NCBI GenBank assembly: GCA_963966185.1
Contig: CAWZYM010000304.1
Coordinates: 348,090 to 412,089, forward strand
Source of the DNA: Rhabditoides inermis
Taxonomy: Eukaryota > Nematoda > Chromadorea > Rhabditida > Rhabditidae
Direction of reading: 5' to 3'
DNA: 64,000 nucleotides
The translations under genes were made by a program, and so were the position numbers. Within the stretch, counting starts at the first letter, position 1; every line of letters starts with the position of its first letter. Below the pieces are notes generated by a model. The model was not told where the DNA came from. It ran no database searches and saw nothing but the letters and a program-made list of their open reading frames with translations. Of the stretch, positions 50,674 through 63,228 are shown piece by piece.

Positions 50674-53600
50674 TCACTTATTGCCTCCAGAGAGACGAGC
50701 AGACCGTCTGATAGGAGACACGGAAGCGTTGCTCGCGAGGGCGGGGCGCTCGGTGGAGCGCGTGGCAGCACTCAGAGCCTTGCTCAACATGCTTATGGCC
50801 GCACGAGGAGCAGCACCCTTCCGTTTCCTCTTCAGAGACGGCTTCTTCTCCCTTGTCTCCTCGTGTTCCTGCTCCTTTTCAACCGACTCCTCCTTCTCTT
50901 CTTCCATTGCACTATCTGCCAGCGTAGTCGTATTTGCCGAATCCGCCACATCCTCGGGCGGGTCTGGTTGCGGTGCGACAACTGGCTTCCTGACAACACT
51001 AGACTTGCTAGCTGGGAGAGACGACGACTCCGGCGTATTATCAGGAGGAAGAATAGGTGTCCGCTTCGCATCCACTGGTGACTTCTGAGGAGAATTCAGT
51101 TGAGGAGTGGCGACAGACGGAGTGTCATTCGGAGCGAGAACGAGCTGCGTGGGAACAGCGTCCGTCTCCGCCTCCGTGTCCGCTCGCTCCTTCTTCTCCA
51201 GGGCCGCCAGTCGCATCTCGCGAATCTCATCCAGCGTCGGCCTCGGCTCTTCATTCTCTTCCTCCTCCTCAAAAATCTTATTTGCCTTTTCTTTCATCGA
51301 CATTTCAATATGCGTTTACCCACCTCCTTCCCTCTCTGCTCGCCCTCCTTCCTCTCCTCTTCCACAGCAGCACGAATGGGTTCCTAAAAACAACAGTCAT
51401 TTGAGATCCCTCCTCACCCACTCGCCTGTCTCGCCTCCACGTCTGCCACAGTAGCTTCTTCGATGACTGCCGCCTGACTCGAGTCGACAACTGCTTTCTC
51501 CTCTCCTCGTACCTCCTCATCCACCACATTCTCTGTCTGCTCCTGCTCCACTCGAGGAGTCTCTCGCCTCTTCTCCTTCTCACTCACTATCCTCTCCCAC
51601 ACCGTCTCCGCCTGCTCGGAGGAGACGGGAGCGGGTCGTCTCTTCGGCTCTGTCACTGTCAGCCTTGAACGCAGAGGAGCCTTCTCTACAACTGTCGGAA
51701 GTAGAGGTGTCTTCTCCACAACCGTCGGGGTCGGTGTCTTCTCCACAGCCTCCTCCTGCTCCATTGCTTGCTGCTTCTCCAGCACAGGCGTAGTCTCCTC
51801 CTGCTCCTTCTCCCCTTCTCGCACCCTCTTCATAGGCGACGCCCCATCTCCATCCGTCTCCCTCTCATCTCTCCTCTTCTTCGCATTCCGATCATTACTC
51901 GACTCACTCCGACGCTTGTGGCTCTAAAAATACCACGATTGAACACAGGAAAAAAACATAGAAAGTGGGAACAGACCGTTCTCTCGTGCCTGTTCCTCCT
52001 CTCTGCCCGTTCCCTCTCCCTTTCCTCTTCTCGCAAACGACGAGAGCTGGTCGCTTCATCTGCGTGACTTCGGTGATGATGGTGACGCTGAATCAATCGA
52101 GTTGAATCAATCCAGTAATGCGAGAAGCCAATCCGTATCCGTATCACCTTATGCAGTGTGTCGTTTATATCGTCGTGTAGCTTCTGCAACGGATTCAGCG
52201 CCTTCTTCACATCCACCAGCAGACTGAAACAACTGGCGTTATTTTCTTCATCTCAAGTTTCCATCTTTACCCTCCCGTCTTACTCACTCTTGCAACTCCT
52301 GCCTGTCCCCATGTCGATCCTTCTCCAGGATTCTGTCCAGTCGCTTCCTCAGTTGTTTGTGGTCTCCTCTTTCCTTCTCCTCCTTCTCTCGCTTCTTTCT
52401 TTCCTTCTTGTTCTTTTTGTGTCTCTTCTCCGACCCGCTCTCATCACCTCCAGTGTTCCTGCAAACACCGATCAATACACGAAACACAGACGTTACACCT
52501 CACCTCGTCTCATCCATGTTTCCACCCCCGTTCCTATCCTTCTCCGCTTCTTCGACCACCATCACACTCTCGTTCTGTGGCTGCTGCTCGTTGACTCCGC
52601 CCGCACTCGCTCCTCCTCCTCCCAAACCCATCATCCAATCAGGATACTGCTGCTCTTGTGGGAAATTGACAGCCCTGAAACAAACAAATGAAACTGAGGA
52701 GGCATTAGTGGAATGGAAATTCTCACGGGAGGGAAAAAGTTTAGAAAAAAAAGGTTAGAGTTAAGAGTTAACAACAGCATTGGGGGTGAACAATGTTGTC
52801 TATGGTTCGACATACGAGAAATATCGAGTAGATGGTGCATTCATGTATATACCCGTTGTTCCAGTTCACGGGCAAGAGTGGAGCTAAGGAGGCGTCGGAT
52901 GTCGGCGCCGCACTCATATCAAGCCACGTACTCTCCCTGAAATCATATGCTCAGGACCCAATGTCAGCTACATTAATCATGAACACGTAAACTAGAAATA
53001 GACACCACCAACTTACCCTCTGTGTGCAGATTGTGCCGCGTCTGTGATTCTGGCTTGCTTCGCCTCCTCCTCTTTTCTCTCTTGCTCCAGCCTCGCAGCC
53101 ACAATACGGGGCACATCCACACCCGGAAGGGGCACCAGGTCCTCCTCGTCGTCACTCGACAGAACAACGCACTGAACACACCATTGGGGAGGCGAGACGT
53201 CCTGTGCCCACCTCTGGCGCGCGTTGCTGTCTCGTCTCCCTCTCCCTCCTCTGTGACTGCTCCTCCCTCCGCCGCCCCCACCCATTCCGAATCTCCTGCC
53301 CTATCCTCTCTCCGTCATGGTGGACAGGGTTACGCCACAAGGCGCGCGTCGACAGGGAAGGATGCGGCCTGCATAGCACACAACACATAACAGTACAATG
53401 CGTAATCATACTCACAAACAGCCCACAATCTCCCTGATATCTACACAGCCCAAACCCAAACGACTCACCAGTCCCCGTTGGCGTTGCCCCGCGAGCTGCT
53501 CCCGAATCCATGCGCATCCGCAAACGTGCCTGTATAGAAGTGGTGCGGGACACCGAACGCGTCACTGGAGAGGAGAGAATGCGGCGGGACTGGCATTCCC

Positions 53601-55686
53601 ACTGCCTGCGTTATGGCACGCTCCAACTGAAATACAACAATGAGGGCCAGAGGAGGAGGCATTGTGCGTTGTGATTCTCACCTCGGACAATCCTCCCGTG
53701 GCCGTCCCCCTCTGCCTGGGTGGCTGTCTGCCGCGCTGTCTCGCCTCCCTCGCTGGACTCGCCATCCGACACGCGGGGTATGCGTACAGGTGCATGTCCT
53801 CGTCTCCATTCGACATCGAGTCCGGAGTCGAACCGCCCTGTACAAAACACTACTCGAGCAAACCCAAATAAATAGAAGTTTTTCCAATCCTTTCAATATA
53901 AAGTATTTTCCACCCCAAAACACCACACTCACCACCGCGCCTTCAAACGGGTGATATCTCGGCTGAGATGCCGAACCGGAACGACTGCTCGAGTCCATAT
54001 CGTTGTCGTCGTCCTCATTCACCTCAACCATCCAGACTCCATCCCCGCAGGCTCCGCCTACTCACCATTATCACGTCGCCCTCCTCCGTGTCGTTGTCGT
54101 CGTCAAGTGTGACGAGGTCGACAGCGCGGCTCTCTCGACGAGCCCTGTCACCCACACCCTCTCCGAAAGCGCCTTCGCGGGTACTGAACCGAGCAAGTAC
54201 ATATACGCAAACAACAACAACAACAACAGTCCACTCACACATACTGCGAGTTTGCATCGAACGTCTCGATGGGGAGGGCGGAGGAGGCGAACGCGTAGAA
54301 CTCTCGCTGGAACCGCTCCACCACACCACGGTCCATTCCACTACGCACCATGTGCGCCTGCAGCGTTCAATGTACAAACACATGTCACAACACAACGCCA
54401 CTCACAGCGAAGTGCTCCGTCATGATCATGTACTTCTGAGCGCCCGTGATGGCAGCACGCACGAGGCGCGCCTCCAATGGAGCAGTGTTCCTGCGGGACG
54501 TCACCGACTTCTCAAACGTTGGTAATAGGTAATGATAACCAACAAGTTATAGTAAACTCACAAGAAATCCACATATAACTTTCATCTCCCTCTGCAGCCA
54601 GGGCGAGATGAGGTCGATGCGATCCGCCGAACGAGCCATTTCGGGAGTGAAGCTGGACACAACGGTGGACATGAGCGAGCTGCGACATACGACATGGACT
54701 CACCGTGAATACGAGCGGTTCTTCGATACATTCTTCCATTCCACCGAAAAGTCCTCGTAGAGCAAACGGCGAAAGTCAAGGTCTCCGATAAGCTTGCCTC
54801 TGCAAGTGGCGAAGTGAGGAGAATTAAGCAACTCTCACTCACCGTGTCATGGAATTGTCCTCGATGTCGCTCTTGAGTGACTGCATCTTGTTGATCTTCT
54901 CTATCGTCTTTTCGAGTGCGCGATGAGCGTCGCTTTGTCGCTTGCAGCCGTTTTTCTGGCTATATCACCCAATCCATAAAAAAATGAACTTCACTTCACA
55001 GCGTACCTGTAGTCTAACAACTCGTTCCTGCCTCTATTTAGCCTTCGTATTTTGCGTGTGATGAGTCCCAGCTCGTCTATGATCGGCACTCTGTCCGATT
55101 CAGCGAGAATACGCGACGCCTCGAATGCCTTCTCCAGATCCGCCATGGTTGTCCTATAGAACACATATTGCAACGTGTCGCTAGAACTGTCAAGTCGCTA
55201 GAACCGTTTTCGGGGAGATGGCAAACATAAGATGTGAGATAAGTCAACATAAAGACGAGAAGCCCTTCTACTCACACAACTCCGGCGTGTGTGAGATGGT
55301 CGACGGGCGACTTGCACATCGGGCACTTGCGAGCGTGCTGAAATATATAATAGCTTTGACCATGTACATATACCAAAGTAACTCACGCTTAGCCAGCTCT
55401 TGATACACTCGAAGCAGAAGCGATGTGCACACGGCGAACACTCGGTAACATTCTCTTCGGCCATACTGCAAGTAAACAACAACATACCGGATATTCGGAT
55501 CACATGGTTTCGCAACTTTTTTATCTCGAAATATTATGTTCAGATACGGAAATATTAAACTCACGCTGGTTCAAGACAGATGGCGCATGTATTGTCTACC
55601 TGGTCGACCTGCTTGGAAGAGCCAGGTGCGTCTTGAAATGAAGACGCATCGGCTGCAGGCGCATCATGTTCATCAACACCGTTCAT
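50674..55686 (-). CDS. TOPORS: TOPORS-like RING E3 ubiquitin/SUMO ligase
   Basis: About 20 short exons from ATG at 55686 to stop at 50674; 51426-51923, 51324-51383 and 50674-51285 are the last three. The RING finger lies near residues 34-80 (CAIC...CSPCAHRFCFECIKSW...CPMCKSP), the C3HC4 pattern. The TOPORS-specific region follows (LDFRRLLYEDFSVEW; RIDLISPWLQREMKVI; RRNTAPLEARLVRAAITGA; VVERFQREFYAFASSALP). The rest is long, charged and RS/Lys/Glu-rich (EKRHKKNKKERKKREKEEKE, HHHHRSHADEATSSRRLREE), as in TOPORS. Family role: nuclear ligase acting on p53 and topoisomerase I and needed at chromatin and centrioles. The C-terminal part (ANKIFEEEEENEEPRP...) has no clear domain. One intron at 51.38-51.43 kb seems to use a GC donor. 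Exon borders between 52 and 54.5 kb were checked only roughly. Confidence 0.86.
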
Positions 55687-56048
55687 TTAGTGTCAATGTA
55701 ACCCAGTTCAGAGTTAGATTAGATAACCTGAAAGATATGAAAGTATGCACTGACGTTATTGCGCTGTCACAACAATACAGATAATCACAATTTGTAACAT
55801 AACACATGAAAAAAAAATCTCAAAATCCTAAAATAATTATCGCGCTCTAATAATATCCACACCGTGTCAAAATTATTCTAAAATATTAGCACCGGAGCGC
55901 GCGAGCTAATTTTTATTATTATAAAAATCAGCTGATATTATTTAAAACATCTTTTTATTTGTTCACCATGATAATTTGATGTTCATTGTATCATAATAAT
56001 ATGAAGATCTGTTGTTGACATATGTTTTCATTTGTTTAGCCACCCACC
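55687..56048. promoter_or_regulatory. Divergent promoter region TOPORS / SIRT2
   Basis: 362 bp between two ATGs facing away from each other. It is AT-rich with TAATAATAT-like stretches; I see no specific factor site. Confidence 0.4.
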
Positions 56049-56955
56049 ATGTCGTCCCAGTCGCCTGATAGCCCCGAGGAGGCGGCACGCAACAGAAAGC
56101 CGCCGGCGGAGAAGAAAGATGAGGGCGCTTCCTCATCATCATCTAAGCTGTTGGACACTGACCGTGACAAGAAGGACAAGGCCGGGTCGGACAAGGGGAA
56201 GGCCGGCTGCGGGCTGCCCAACCTCTACTCCTCCTTCGTCGAAAGCTTCGAATCCGCCCTCTCCACTGTCACCGGCGCAGGTATATTCGGTTGATGTTTG
56301 TTTATTGATTGTTTGTTCAGACTGTCGCGGTCCTACCTCGATTCTGCGCACCTTCGATCTGGCCGGGATCGCGGAGTTCATCAAACGAGAGAAGCCTCAG
56401 AACGTGATTGTCATGACTGGCGCCGGAATATCCACATCCGCAGGAATACCCGACTTCCGGTCGCCAGGTACGCTTCAATCAATCAATCAATCAATCAATC
56501 AAATGATCGATGCTTTTACCAGGCACCGGCCTGTACGACAACCTGGCCAAGTACAATCTGCCCGATCCGCAGGCCATATTCGACATCGACTTCTTCGAAA
56601 AGAACCCCGAGCCATTCTTCGCCTTATGCAAAGAGCTGTTCCCCGATCATCTCAAGGTAATGCTTGATGAAATGCTTGATTTATCAATAATTGAGCCATG
56701 TATAGCCTACAATCTGCCACTTGTTCATTCGCCTGCTCGAAAAGAAAGGCATCCTACGACGCTGGTTCACACAGAACATCGACTCTCTGGAGTATCTCAC
56801 TGGCATTCCAGAGGACAAGGTGGGCGTGGCTAGAGGGGCGGGGCCTATGTGTTATAGGTGGTGACAGCGCACGGCTCGCATAGGCAGAGCACATGCCGCA
56901 AGTGCCGGGCCAAGTACGATCTGGAGTGGCTCACAAGTGAGTCCCTCTTTCGATG

Positions 56956-57000
<45 letters not shown>

Positions 57001-57665
57001 ATTCTCCATCATATTATCTCCCTCCTTTCTCCTTCATCCCTACCGTACCCTCTCTCCAGACCAGCTCCGGGACGATTCGGTCAAGGTGCCCCTGTGCGAG
57101 AAGCACAACTGCGACGGCGTCGTCAAGCCTGACATCGTCTTCTTCGGAGAGAATCTCCCCGAGCGATTCTTCAAGTGCGCTATATCCGTGAGTGGGGGGG
57201 AGATACTACCGAAGATTGGGGGAGATAGAAGAGACTCAGCCAATCCACCGAGTTTTCAGGACTTTCCGAGGTGTGATCTTCTCATCATCATGGGAACGTC
57301 TCTCGTCGTCCAACCGTTCGCAGGCATGATACACGAGGTACCGTATCCCAAAGCTACTGTACTCCTTTTCAATTTACCGTATCCAGGTCGCTGGCGATGT
57401 GCCCCGCCTGCTATTGAATATGGAAAAGGCGGGTCGATCGGGGCCCTATGAACGCGCCATGGGAATGCCTGGTCTCATGTACGGTCAGAAGGACAACAAG
57501 AGGTAAGGGGTACTGTACTTTATAGTAACTTTCTCATAGTAAGCCTTTTGATTACGGTATCGGTTGAGGGACGTGTTCCACAAGGATACCTGCGACAACG
57601 GTGCGCGGCAGTTGGCGCACCTTCTGGAATGGGACGAGGAGCTGTGCGAGTTAGAAACAAACTGA
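56049..57665 (+). CDS. SIRT2: NAD-dependent protein deacetylase, SIRT2 type
   Basis: Nine exons: 56049-56280, 56321-56467, 56523-56656, 56706-56819, 56858-56936, 57060-57187, 57260-57337, 57387-57502, 57569-57665, giving 374 aa in frame (human 389). NAD-binding [19 protein letters not shown] and TQNIDSLE, catalytic His in HGSHRQ, zinc ligands CRKC and CEKHNC, and [16 protein letters not shown] are all intact. [14 protein letters not shown] follows. The variant between the Cys pairs and the overall length fit SIRT2 better than SIRT1 or SIRT3. Role: lysine deacetylation (tubulin, histone H4K16 and others), normally cytoplasmic. The N-terminal ~65 aa are Lys/Ser-rich and may hold a targeting signal. 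One intron (56820-56857) is almost identical over 18 nt to a PI3K intron. Confidence 0.96.
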
Positions 57666-57921
57666 GGGGCGGGGCGAGAGGAGGCGGAGTCTCGTGCACA
57701 AATACTCACACATTCCAATAATTGTTGTTGTGTTCATGTACTGTATGATAACACATTTTACAGCCTCATTTCACAGATTTGCAGATAAAATATTCTTTAT
57801 CGTTTATCGCAATAGTGGGGTAAATCACACGTCATTCTTGAAATGCCAATCGGGAAACATCGTAACTGTTGAAGTGCGAACTTCTAAGGAGGAGAAGAGG
57901 GTGTGGTTAACGGGGGCGGGT

Positions 57922-58497
57922 CTAGTTGTCCTTGAGGAGCCAGTCGGGATGGCCCTTGCTCCACACGGCGAATATGACGAAGCAGATGATGACGAGGACG
58001 TGGAAGGTGAGGACGACGATGATACCAGCACAGCACGGCACGCCCTCCAGACGAAGCAGGAACAGCTTCGACTCCATCTTGTCCTTGCCCTAAAAGGAGG
58101 TGATGAGCTACGGAGAGTAGACGCGGCTACCTTCTTTCCCTTCTTTCCTTTCTTTCCCTTCTTTCCCTTCTTCTTCTTTTTCTTGCCAGACTTCTCGCTC
58201 TTGTCCGCTTCCGTTCCCCCATCGTCTCCCTCGTCAGCCTTCTTCTTCTTCAGCGCACCGATCTAGATTACGGTAGAATTACGGTAGCTACAGTAATCTA
58301 GTGAGTGGCTGATACGGTAAGGTGGCCAATAAAGAGTGGGCGTGGCGAGTGTGGGCGGGGCGTACCAGGTTGGAGATGGTGGAGGTCTCTCCCTTGTCGG
58401 GTCCTCCGCCTCCGCCATTCGTCGTGTCGGCGTTGGTATCGGTGAAGGAGACTCCCTGGTTGGCGTCCGCCGCCTCAGCTGCCTTCGCCTCGGCCAT
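57922..58497 (-). CDS. Lys-rich single-pass membrane protein, orphan
   Basis: Exons (listed from the 3' end) 57922-58089, 58131-58262 and 58366-58497 give 143 aa in frame. The N-terminal ~45 aa are Ala/Gly-rich and acidic (MAEAKAAEAADANQGVSFTD). Next is a lysine block with KKGKKGKKGKKGKK, then LFLLRLEGVPCCAGIIVVLT with one predicted transmembrane segment (about IIVVLTFHVLVIICFVIFAV). The end is WSKGHPDWLLKDN. The basic stretch just before the membrane segment suggests a cytosolic N-terminus. No signal peptide and no family recognised. Confidence 0.6.
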
Positions 58498-58869
58498 CCG
58501 AAAAGGGGCGGGGTCAGAATGGGCGGGATGGCGGGCAACTCACTGGATTCCGCTAGGAGTGGCGAGGAATGGTCCCCAGCGCTCCTGCTCACCAACTTTT
58601 ATATCATCTACTGTCTGAAGGGAAATGAGAATTAGAAAATCCTATGTTTTGCGCATGATAATGCTTGATTATCGAAATGAGCGTCGCAATGCGAATGTGC
58701 GAGGCTCCGCCCCTCAAGGACCCGCCCCAACAATGCGGCTTGTCGCCGTGGCAACGAGGGTCTGTTTGTGCATTCAGGGCACGCGATCTCGCGACAGGTG
58801 CCCATATCCCCCCAATACCTTCCGTTCTCCCCACACACTTTCCCCGATACGTTTCACTGATACGTTCCA
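58498..58869. promoter_or_regulatory. Divergent region between membrane protein gene and aquaporin
   Basis: 372 bp between divergent ATGs. It holds a C-rich GC-box-like dyad (CTCCGCCCCTCAAGGACC, then CGCCCC, near 58696) and the decamer GATACGTTTC at 58846-58855, followed by a near copy just before the aquaporin ATG. Confidence 0.4.
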
Positions 58870-60106
58870 ATGTCTACCACTGAGTTCAATCGTCTCTACA
58901 TCTGGCCCTGTGTCGCCGAGTTGACTTCCACCACTCTACTCTCCTTTTTACGTTAGTACACGCAAGCGTTCCTCCCTTCTTATGCGTACAATCATTGTTT
59001 CCAGTCACCCTCATCTCTTCTCCATCACCCAATAAACAGCTCAGCTACAGTATCCTCGAAGCGGCTACCGTATACGTGTGCATGCGGATCGCATGTCCAA
59101 CTAGTGGAGGACACTTGAATCCAGGTGGGCGTGGCTGTGAGAGGCGTGGCTAAAACATCTTATCTCAGCCATCTCAATCGCCACGTTCCTCATCTCACAT
59201 ACGCGAGGCCTTCTCATGTGCGCCTTCGTCCTCGTGCAAGTGTTCGGTGAGTGGGCGGGACTTGAAGGGGCGGGGCTTGACGTCGTCGGTCTAGGCGCTT
59301 TTCTTGGTCACGTGATCGCCCGTCTTCTCATCTCCCCGAATACATATCGGGACTATCTCTTCGGGACGGAACTGCAAGAAGATCAGCTGACGAGGTTCCA
59401 GGTGGGAGATAAGAAGAGGGGCGTGGTCTAAATGGGCGTGTCCAGGCGTTCGCCCTGGACTGTCTGCTCACTTGCTTGGTGTGTCTCGTCTACTCTGCAG
59501 CTGTGAGATGGGACGAGGAGGCTGCGTGTCAGCAGACAGCCATTGTCAAGGTCATTTTTATCATTTCTTATTTATGTTTCTTTTATTTTAAAGTAGACGA
59601 TACACCTATTGTGAATCGACGTCGAGTTTTGGCGAAGTATAGTTACAGCCCCATACGCCTGTTCGCACGAGCGTCTTTATATCTCAATCTTAAAAAATAA
59701 AAGATCCTAAAAGATATCCTAATCTCATTTTCAGGCCATTTGCACCTTTATATCTTTTCCGCTCTTCGGTCAATCAGCCAATTTTGCCCTCATCCTCGCA
59801 TCGGCCGTCGGATGCAACATGTGAGTGGTCTGACCACGCCCCCGCCAGCCCCGCCCCTTCAGATTCACTCTCGACTGTGCGTACATACACTTCATCTACC
59901 TGCCGGCGGTAGCGAGCATAGTTGGAGCCGTGCTCGCGGCGATTGCCGTTCAGTGAGTTGCGAGTAATCAGATTGTCCTTGATCATGTCCACAGTCTGCA
60001 CGATATTTGTGTATTTTGGAATTGCAGGCTCATGCAGGCGACGTCCTCTCCTTCCGAACCATACACGCACGATACTCAGCAAACACAACAAACACCTCAA
60101 ATATAA
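58870..60106 (+). CDS. Unorthodox aquaporin with NPA and NFA motifs
   Basis: Eight exons: 58870-58951, 59005-59124, 59169-59246, 59295-59401, 59446-59550, 59735-59820, 59863-59952, 60028-60106, giving 248 aa in frame, the normal MIP size. Six hydrophobic segments can be traced. The first pore motif is canonical (SGGHLNPAISIATFL). The second half-helix reads GQSANFALILASAVGC, so NPA is replaced by NFA and the usual pore Arg after it by Leu. The end FIYLPAVASIVGAVLAAIAV matches the last MIP helix. AQP11/12-type superaquaporins also have altered motifs, but usually the first one. Water or solute transport is not certain with these changes. The protein ends in a Gln/Thr-rich tail (THDTQQTQQTPQI). 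Confidence 0.82.
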
Positions 60107-60485
60107 ACAAACTTTATTTATTAGTATTATTGATTCATAAAATAATATATATTTGTACGCGAGGGAAGTGCTGCGATTATTATGTCTATCTATGTGGCTT
60201 ACATTTACAGCATGAAACAATGAATTACAAACAGAGAAAAATGAAAACATTCAAAATGTCTCGACACCGGATGGCACTATTCGTGTCAAAAAATTATATC
60301 AAGCTATGTACAGAAAGAATCACAGCACGAGGACTGGAGAGAGAGAGGGTGGGGGCGGGGCGAAAGAGGGCGGGGCTAGGCGACTAACTGATCGGATGAG
60401 AGAGAGAGAGAGAGGAGGGATACCCATGTCGCGAGAGAAGGCAGCTGAGGTGTGGTTGGGAGAGAGTGGATGGAGGGAGAGGGGA

Positions 60486-60990
60486 CTACTGTATCCTACA
60501 GTTCTTCTTCTTTTTCGGGTTCTTGGTGGGCGAATCTGTCCTGTCCTCGCTGTAGCCAGTGATCACTGGGGCACGCTCCTGCACCTGGTAGCGTCTGAAA
60601 GAGAGGGTGCAGCGAGGGAGAGAGAGAGGGAGGGAGGGGGAGGGGGGAGGGGGGAGGGGGAGAGACGGAGCTCTCACCTGACGAGTCTGACGAGTTCGTG
60701 GAATGCCTGATCGACGTTGATCCTCCTCTTGGCCGAGCACTCGATGTACTCCACCCCGCACTGCCTCGCCAGCTCCTCGGCCTCTCCCCGCGCCACCTGC
60801 AACACAATCATGTCACGCCCCCGTAGCCACGCCCACTCAATTCCTTGTACTAGTTCTGAATACTGACTAGACTTGCGTTTGCACTTGCACATCTGGACAA
60901 CCCATTCAGTTGTTTCGGTCCCTGTTTTTATGATGTTCTCGCCTCCTCCCTCTTTCCGCCTCTTATCGCCACACCCTCTCTGTCCTCTCT

Positions 60991-61048
<58 letters not shown>

Positions 61049-61848
61049 CTCTTTCTCTGCCGTTCGTTCAGGCCTTTGTCGTTCCTCTCAACAAAGAATG
61101 CCAATTTCTGCTCTCGGCGGCCGCGCAAAAATTCCAATTTGCAATTCGAGTAGGCGAAAAAAGGAACAAAATGATGAGTCGATGGGAGAACAAGCTATAC
61201 CCGAATAAGAAGTGAACACTTGCAAAGATCGTGTTGGCACGCGAGAAAAGGAGAAGAGGGAGGAAGATGGGAGAGAGGCGAGAAAAAGAAATCAGACGGA
61301 AACGCGGCTCTCCAAAAAGAAACGACGCGTGTATTCAAAAGTGCGAGTTGCGTCTTCACTTTTCGAGGAGTAAGTGAAGCGTGGAAATCAATGGTCTCTC
61401 TCGGAAAAGAGACAAGAGAGAGGAGAGAGAGAGAACAAAGGGAGAGAGGAAGAGAGGAAGAGAAAGAGAGTCCCTCGAATTGACGTGTCCACTTTCAATG
61501 TACCAATTCTCTCGTTTACGATCTCCAAAACCCCCACTCATTCCGCAAAAAGAGATACTACGACTACGGGTTGCAAACCCCCCATTACAGCTCTCTCCCT
61601 CTTTCCCTCTCTCTTCCCCTCTCTCTCTTTCCCTCTTCCCCTCCCTCCCTCTTCCCCTCTCTCTCTTTCCCTCTTCCCCTCCCTCCCTCTTACCCTCTCT
61701 CTCTTTCCCTCTTCCCCTCCCCGATGAAATGCGGATGAAGTGACCTCGATATATCGCCGGCTGACTCTGACAATCAATTGATCTGACACTGATTGGCTCG
61801 GCCGCATTCAACCATTTTATGGTCCGCCCGATTTTGCAACATTCAGGA

Positions 61849-61913
<65 letters not shown>

Positions 61914-62637
61914 GGTCGCGGCGGCCAATCCCCTTCATCTTCTATCTTGATGCAATCAGCTGTTTTTCTCCTGCGCAATCAGCGTTCTACGTATCCGGGA
62001 AGCAACCCGTGACTGACCAGGCGTCCCCTAGGGACGCATCCACCCCACTCTCGCGTGCCGAGTATCATAACTCTCTCTCTCTCTCTCTCTCGCTCTCTCT
62101 CGCTATCAGTTATGTTATCTGTCATCTTCTCACCACCCCGCAAACAAAAGAAGCGAGAGAGAGGGGGTATCAGATGTTGCTGGAGCGAAGCAGCGATGCA
62201 ACCACGAGACAAAATACGACGCCATCTCTCTCTCCCTATCTCTCTCTTTCTCTTCCTAAAACAACGCGGGACGGACTCATCGCGTATTACTCACTGCGTA
62301 TCACAGCCTCGAGCGCTGCGCATCGACTGTTGCAAAGGAGGGGGAAGAAACCCATTTTCAGACGCCCAATTTCATGGAGACAAAAGACTGGCATGGGAAG
62401 AACACTCTTTCGAGTAGCAATAAAACCACTGCGAGAGTAAGGGTCACAGACCGCTCCTTGCCCCCAGGGTAATTATACAAAGTGTAAACGAACATGCAAA
62501 CAACGTAGACCACACGTAAACAACTCACATGTCTCTCCACATCCAGATCAGCCTTGTTTCCCACGAGCAGAATGGGGAAATCGTCTCTGTCCTTGACTCG
62601 AGAGATCAGCTTGTGCAACTTGCGCACCTCCTCGAAA
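60486..62637 (-). CDS. Ras-family GTPase (R-Ras/TC21 type), 3' part
   Basis: Exons in the window: 62529-62637, 60678-60796 and 60486-60594; the first half (G1-G3) lies beyond base 64000. Visible: [20 protein letters not shown], the G4 motif VGNKADLD, the G5 motif ECSAK, and [20 protein letters not shown], closest to R-Ras and TC21. The C-terminus is a polybasic stretch then CRIQ ([11 protein letters not shown]), a CaaX box; terminal Gln favours farnesylation. Role: plasma-membrane GTPase switch; family members can activate the PI3K p110 subunit encoded at the other end of the window. The 1.7-kb intron between the first two visible exons is long for this locus and full of CT/GA tracts. Its upstream acceptor ends GATACGTTTCAG. 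Confidence 0.9.
60797..62528 (-). other. 1.7-kb intron of Ras gene
   Basis: Contains a CT microsatellite (60987-61043), a polypyrimidine minisatellite (about 61590-61725), a GA microsatellite (61852-61908) and a CT block (62073-62103). No exon, tRNA or transposon ends seen. Confidence 0.6.
61590..61725. repeat. CT-rich minisatellite
   Basis: About 40-nt units of the form CTCTCTCTTTCCCTCTTCCC plus CTCCCTCCCTCTTCCC are repeated about three times. Confidence 0.8.
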
Positions 62638-62976
62638 CTGAAACGTATCCCGTAAAAAGTAGTCGTTGAAACGTATCCAAACGTATCACCATTTCCTGTA
62701 TTCGCTCCCCAATCCAATCTCGCCTGACACGCAATTTATAGCACACCTTTATGCATCGTTTTACGTGGTCGTCGCAGCGCCAATTCGGCTAGATCAAACA
62801 CAGAGAGTGAGAGAGAGTGAGAGGGGCGGAGAGAGTGTGGGGAGGGAGAGGGCGCAGAGCAGTGAGAGGGAAGGGAGTGTGACTCGACCAGGCTTCTTCC
62901 CTTACCTATTCACACCGAATCTCACCCGCGCGACGAGACTCACAGATCGATTGTGTACATAAAAAGGGAGGGGAGC

Positions 62977-63025
<49 letters not shown>

Positions 63026-63177
63026 TCTCTGTATTCTTTACTTCCATATCTTTCTCTGCGACCTTTCCGCACCTTTTTCACACCGAATCCACCATGGGAA
63101 AGCAAAACATAAATAAACCAACACATCTCGCCTGGCCCCAGTCGAAATCGAATCAAATCGAGGGAGAGGGGAGAGAG

Positions 63178-63228
<51 letters not shown>

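Noticed and set aside
50656..53954. Many + strand frames rich in Ser/Leu/Arg
   Set aside because: Antisense to the charged TOPORS C-terminal exons, which join in frame on the minus strand.
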